Shown piece by piece: positions 15,539 to 18,805 of a stretch of 18,805 nt of DNA. How positions within the stretch are numbered: position 1 is the first letter of the stretch; each line of letters starts with the position of its first letter. The DNA lies in NCBI GenBank assembly GCA_034435635.1, contig DAOTWY010000117.1, forward strand, positions 1-18,805, written 5' to 3'. The notes under the pieces were generated by a model that saw only the letters and a list, made by a program, of their open reading frames with translations, was not told the DNA's origin and made no database searches. The DNA is from DAOTWY01 sp003696565 (lineage in GTDB: Bacteria > Chloroflexota > Anaerolineae > Aggregatilineales > Phototrophicaceae). Position numbers and translations under genes: made by a program.

Positions 15539-16651
15539 TTATTCACCAATGAAGATAGTTAATGCTTCCCAGGCATCGCTGTAATACACTTCCGCGTCAC
15601 CTGTATCTTGGAGGAACCAAACATTCTCTAGTTTTTCTTCTGGTACATAGATAGCCGGGTTTTCCGCTAGTGTTGGGTCAACCAAACCCATTTCCAGCGG
15701 AACATTGCTGGGGCTAGCATATCCAGTTGTGTTGATAATTTGTGCATTGACAACCGGGTCCAGGATGTAATCGATAAAGACATGCGCTAGTTCTGGATTG
15801 GGCGCGTCCTTCAAAATGACCATCACGTCAACAAACACGGTAGACCCTTCATCTGGGATGACATAGGTGTAATCATCACATTCGCAATTAAGCATCACCT
15901 GGAATATATCACCATTGTATTCCACCACAATGTCAACTTCCCCACGTTCTAACAGGGCTTCGCCGTCGTCTGCCGCTAGAACAATAACATTGTCGCTGTT
16001 TTCTAATAGAAAATCGGCGGCTTCTTGAATTTCATCTGGGTCTGTACTGTTTGGATCATACCCTAATAAATTCAAGGCGACGCTCAACATTCCACGCGCA
16101 TCGTTGAGCCAGGCAACTGGACCATCATATTCAAACACCTGATACCAACTAGTGATCTCTTCACCAACAGCTTCTACGTTATAGCCAATCCCCTGTGATC
16201 CCCAAAGATAAGGCACGGAATATTGATTCTCTGGGTCAAAGTCCAAGCCAACCCATTCTTCTGCAACGTTGGCAAAGTTCGGGATTTTTTCCAGGTCAAT
16301 TGGTTGTAATAACCCATCATTTACCATGATTGATACGGCATAGTCACTGGGGAAGGCGATGTCATACCCAGGATTCCCCAAACGCATCCGGGCAATTAAG
16401 GATTCGTTGGTATCATAAACATCGTAAATCACATCAACACCGCACAACTCCTCAAAGTCGCTGATTGTTGTTTCACCGATGTAAGTTGCCCAGTTATATA
16501 CAGTTAAAGTTTGCCCTTCAAATCCTTCTGGACATTCCCAAGTGATTGCTGGCATTTCCATCGTGTCTTGGTCATCTTGTTCATCATCCTGTGCAGACAC
16601 GACGAGAACCGGCATGAGCAACACAAAGATCAATAGAAACAGTTTACGCAC
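15539..16651 (-). CDS. potD: Spermidine/putrescine-binding protein of ABC transporter
   Basis: This 370-residue extracellular solute receptor delivers polyamine to the PotBC permease. A signal peptide (1-20, ending VSA before QDDEQDD) is followed by the PotD family start LTVYNWATYIG, the SLIARMRLG segment, YDIAFPSDY and the later WLNDARGML region. The usual length and absence of breaks indicate a working gene. The frame opens at a TTG (16666), but that TTG lies against a strong ribosome site, GGAGG. The GTG at 16651, eight bases after that site, is the likely start. No lipobox cysteine is present at the cleavage site, so it is probably secreted without a lipid anchor, which is unusual for a monoderm binding protein. 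It follows potC by 40 bases. Confidence 0.92.
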   Translation of the reverse strand: MRKLFLLIFVLLMPVLVVSAQDDEQDDQDTMEMPAITWECPEGFEGQTLTVYNWATYIGETTISDFEELCGVDVIYDVYDTNESLIARMRLGNPGYDIAFPSDYAVSIMVNDGLLQPIDLEKIPNFANVAEEWVGLDFDPENQYSVPYLWGSQGIGYNVEAVGEEITSWYQVFEYDGPVAWLNDARGMLSVALNLLGYDPNSTDPDEIQEAADFLLENSDNVIVLAADDGEALLERGEVDIVVEYNGDIFQVMLNCECDDYTYVIPDEGSTVFVDVMVILKDAPNPELAHVFIDYILDPVVNAQIINTTGYASPSNVPLEMGLVDPTLAENPAIYVPEEKLENVWFLQDTGDAEVYYSDAWEALTIFIGE

Positions 16652-16691
16652 TTTTCTTTCCTCCAATATAATTTGGCGAACACTTCTTGAT

Positions 16692-17609
16692 TTATCTGAG
16701 GCGTTGAAACCTCAGTGAAACCACAACAAGACAGAATGAGACCAGCAGCATCAGGGTAGAGATAGCGTTGATCTCTGGCGTGACGGATGTCTTAAGCATC
16801 CCATATACAAACATCGGTAGGGTGGTTGTGCCTACGCCACTGTTGAAAAATGTGACGACATAATCATCAAGTGAGAGTGTGAGGGCGAGCAAGCCACCAG
16901 CTAATATACCCGGGATAATTTGTGGGAAGGTGATATACCAAAAGGTTTGCCACCCATTTGCCCCTAAATCCCGTGCAGCTTCTTCATAAGACGGGTTCAT
17001 ATCCGCTAACCGCGCCCGCACGACAATGGCAACGTAAGACACATTAAACACCACATGACCGGCGATAATCGTGGTAAAGCCAAAAGCCCCACGTGAACCG
17101 GTCAAATTTTCCAGGAACTCAAAGGCAATTACGAAAAACATCGCCAATGAGACCCCTTGCGTAATTTCTGGAATGACAACTGGTAAAAATAGAACACCGT
17201 CTATGATTCGCTTCCCGGGGTAGCGTCCACGTGCCAGGCTCAGGGCGATCATTGTCCCTAAAACAGTTGCAATCAGAGTAGCTGTTAGGCTGACTAGTAA
17301 GCTGTTTTTAACGGCTGCTATCATTAGCTCCGTAGTAAAACGGGCGGAATCCACACCGACAACATCGTTGAAGATGTTCTGATACCAGCGGGTTGTAAAC
17401 CCATGCCATTCATTCACTGCTCGGGAGTCATTAAACGAAAAGATCACCAATAAGATGATGGGAGTCCACAGGAAGATAAACCCACCTACCGCCATAACAT
17501 AAAAGCTAATGCGTGCAATTAGGTTAGAAAAAAAACTAAAAGGGGATTGTTGAGAAATGACGGTTGCCCGTGTCCCTACCCAGGTGCGATTTAAAACTTC
17601 ATTCGCCAT
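16692..17609 (-). CDS. potC: Spermidine/putrescine ABC transporter permease PotC
   Basis: This 305-residue inner membrane permease has about six hydrophobic helices and the cytoplasmic EAA coupling motif (about 209-230, EEAARDLGANGWQTFW) that contacts PotA. The segment SLDDYVVTFFNSG near the C-terminus is typical of PotC. The frame allows an upstream ATG at 17639 that would overlap potB. The ATG at 17609 has AGGAAGGA nine bases ahead and begins one base after the potB stop, so it is preferred. The N-terminus has about 30 polar residues before the first helix. Confidence 0.93.
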   Translation of the reverse strand: MANEVLNRTWVGTRATVISQQSPFSFFSNLIARISFYVMAVGGFIFLWTPIILLVIFSFNDSRAVNEWHGFTTRWYQNIFNDVVGVDSARFTTELMIAAVKNSLLVSLTATLIATVLGTMIALSLARGRYPGKRIIDGVLFLPVVIPEITQGVSLAMFFVIAFEFLENLTGSRGAFGFTTIIAGHVVFNVSYVAIVVRARLADMNPSYEEAARDLGANGWQTFWYITFPQIIPGILAGGLLALTLSLDDYVVTFFNSGVGTTTLPMFVYGMLKTSVTPEINAISTLMLLVSFCLVVVSLRFQRLR

Positions 17610-17610
17610 G

Positions 17611-18471
17611 TTAACGAGTCCTTCCTGCGAAACGCGCATAAACCAGCAGTGAGATCATCACCGCGCCCATCATCACCATTGAAAGAGCTGCCCCAACAGG
17701 CAAGTTTGGCGTGTTGCCATTATATTGTCGTTGGATTAAGTTGCCGATCATCAAGCCCCGTGTACCACCGAGTAAATCCGGCGTGACATATGCCCCAATC
17801 GCTGGAATAAACACCAAAATGCACCCCGCGATAACTCCCGGCATGGTTAAGGGCAATACCACGCGCCAAAAGGTCTGCCAATCGTTTGACCCAAGGTCGC
17901 GTGCGGCTTCAACATATTTGAAATCGAACCGTTCAACCGAGGCATAGATGGGCAACACCATAAACGGTAAAAAGCCATAAACCAGCCCCAGCATCACACC
18001 GGTTTCGGTATATAGAATTTCTAGCGGTTGGTTGAGGATGCCTGTGTTCATTAAAAAGGTGTTGATTGTGCCTTCTGGACCTAATAACACCCGCCAGGCA
18101 TAAGTGCGGACGAGGAAGTTCGTCCAAAATGGTAAAATGACCAAAAATAGCCCTAGGTTTCTTACCCAAGCATTTTGACGAGTCTTGATAAAAAACGCTA
18201 GTGGATAGCCGACAACTAAACAGATTATTGTGGCGACAAACGCAATCCGCACAGAGCGAATCAACACACTGTCATAAACCTGAAAGACTCGTTCATAATT
18301 GTCAAAAGTCAGCGGGAATTGGGCAATGCCATTTACGTCGCGAGTCATCATGCTGATGACGGCAACGATAATTAAAGGCATGATGAAGAATATCAATAGC
18401 CATAACACGGCTGGCAATGCCAGCAACACGTCCGAATATTTGCGGATAAAGCTGGTCACCCGTGTTGCCAT
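17611..18471 (-). CDS. potB: Spermidine/putrescine ABC transporter permease PotB
   Basis: This 286-residue permease pairs with PotC. It has about six membrane helices, the first at about 14-38. The EAA loop (188-213, EAARDLGSNDWQTFW) and the IPAIGAYVTPDLLGG segment (222-236) are both typical of PotB. The ATG has AGGA nine bases upstream. It is the first gene of the operon and overlaps nothing; potC starts one base after its TAA. The order B-C-D-A differs from the A-B-C-D order of Escherichia coli but keeps all four parts. Confidence 0.94.
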   Translation of the reverse strand: MATRVTSFIRKYSDVLLALPAVLWLLIFFIMPLIIVAVISMMTRDVNGIAQFPLTFDNYERVFQVYDSVLIRSVRIAFVATIICLVVGYPLAFFIKTRQNAWVRNLGLFLVILPFWTNFLVRTYAWRVLLGPEGTINTFLMNTGILNQPLEILYTETGVMLGLVYGFLPFMVLPIYASVERFDFKYVEAARDLGSNDWQTFWRVVLPLTMPGVIAGCILVFIPAIGAYVTPDLLGGTRGLMIGNLIQRQYNGNTPNLPVGAALSMVMMGAVMISLLVYARFAGRTR

Positions 18472-18805
18472 GGCACGCTGTCCTGCACTTTATCCACCCC
18501 AACAATACGAATTAACATGATTGATACCCTTCTACTCAAATACCAAAAACAGCTATCAACAATAGCAGGTACAATTAAGTCTTAGTTAAATACTCGGTTT
18601 TGTTGAAGTGTCTGTTGATCAGCAACGCGCACTTCGATAACCGCAAAATGTTTCATTTCACAGACGTTAAAGAAGTTTATGCCTCAGGCTCAGCGTTGCT
18701 GACCGGTGCAGCGGAAAACGCACCTTAATATGCGGCTGAGTCGATGACATAAAAGCATTATACTGTATTTTGTCAATCATATGCTAGATCATTTTTTGAA
18801 CGATT
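18472..18805. promoter_or_regulatory. Upstream region of the pot operon, no gene
   Basis: No coding region is supported here. Besides the potB ribosome site it holds, on the minus strand, a perfect TTGACA (18776-18771) and a perfect TATAAT (18762-18757). They are only 8 bases apart, too close to act as one promoter. TTGACA with TTTTAT 16 bases further is a possible alternative. A transcript from here would have a leader of about 270 bases. An inverted repeat within it is listed separately. No known riboswitch is recognised. Confidence 0.4.
18619..18702. repeat. 10-bp inverted repeat in the pot leader
   Basis: TCAGCAACGC (18619-18628) and GCGTTGCTGA (18693-18702) are perfect reverse complements 64 bases apart, with a small palindrome GCCTCAGGC at 18681-18689 between them. 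In the leader RNA they could close a structured domain; as DNA they could be an operator pair or ends of a small element. No flanking duplication is evident. Confidence 0.45.

Noticed and set aside
18619..18702. Miniature transposable element
   Set aside because: The 10-bp ends are perfect but no target duplication or internal similarity is visible; kept only as an inverted repeat.

Overview
The window most likely comes from a member of the Chloroflexota (Anaerolineae-like). Two surface proteins carry the Pro/Thr 'TNTPVPP' linkers common in that group, the secretion ATPase and polyamine transporter suit a monoderm-like bacterium, base composition is moderate, and TGA is an ordinary stop codon. 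This placement is an inference from style, not from a marker gene.

Left half, minus strand (about 123-5770): a three-gene signalling operon transcribed leftwards. It encodes a secreted/membrane vWA-like protein with a cytoplasmic FHA domain and a TQ-rich tail, a soluble Hanks-type Ser/Thr kinase, and a membrane PP2C phosphatase whose extracellular part ends in calcium-binding thrombospondin type 3 repeats. A hairpin terminator lies at its 3' end. The phosphatase gene carries an in-frame TGA, after which another recognisable type 3 repeat continues to a TAA.

Middle, plus strand (about 5900-14327): a divergent operon, separated by 129 bp with overlapping candidate promoters. It encodes an EccC/EssC-type type VII secretion ATPase with an unusual C-terminal extension, a fusion of a YukD/EsaB-like ubiquitin fold with an FHA domain, and a zinc-ribbon pseudokinase with a C-terminal membrane anchor that recalls EssB/YukC. 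An M32 carboxypeptidase Taq gene follows closely. No WXG100 substrate, EsaA/YueB or EccB/EccE homologue is present here.

The two divergent operons look like one system: a T7SS-like secretion machine with its own threonine-phosphorylation circuit (kinase, phosphatase, two FHA readers, a phosphorylatable TQ tail and a pseudokinase). This is analogous in logic to the PpkA/PppA/Fha control of type VI secretion. It is the most interesting content of the window.

Right part, minus strand (14349-18471): an ordinary spermidine/putrescine ABC transporter operon in the order potB-potC-potD-potA. It has a strong hairpin between potD and potA and a 334-base upstream region with promoter-like boxes and an inverted repeat. 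Several genes appear to start downstream of the longest possible start (kinase, eccC-like, potA, potC, potD); corrected starts are given with reasons.
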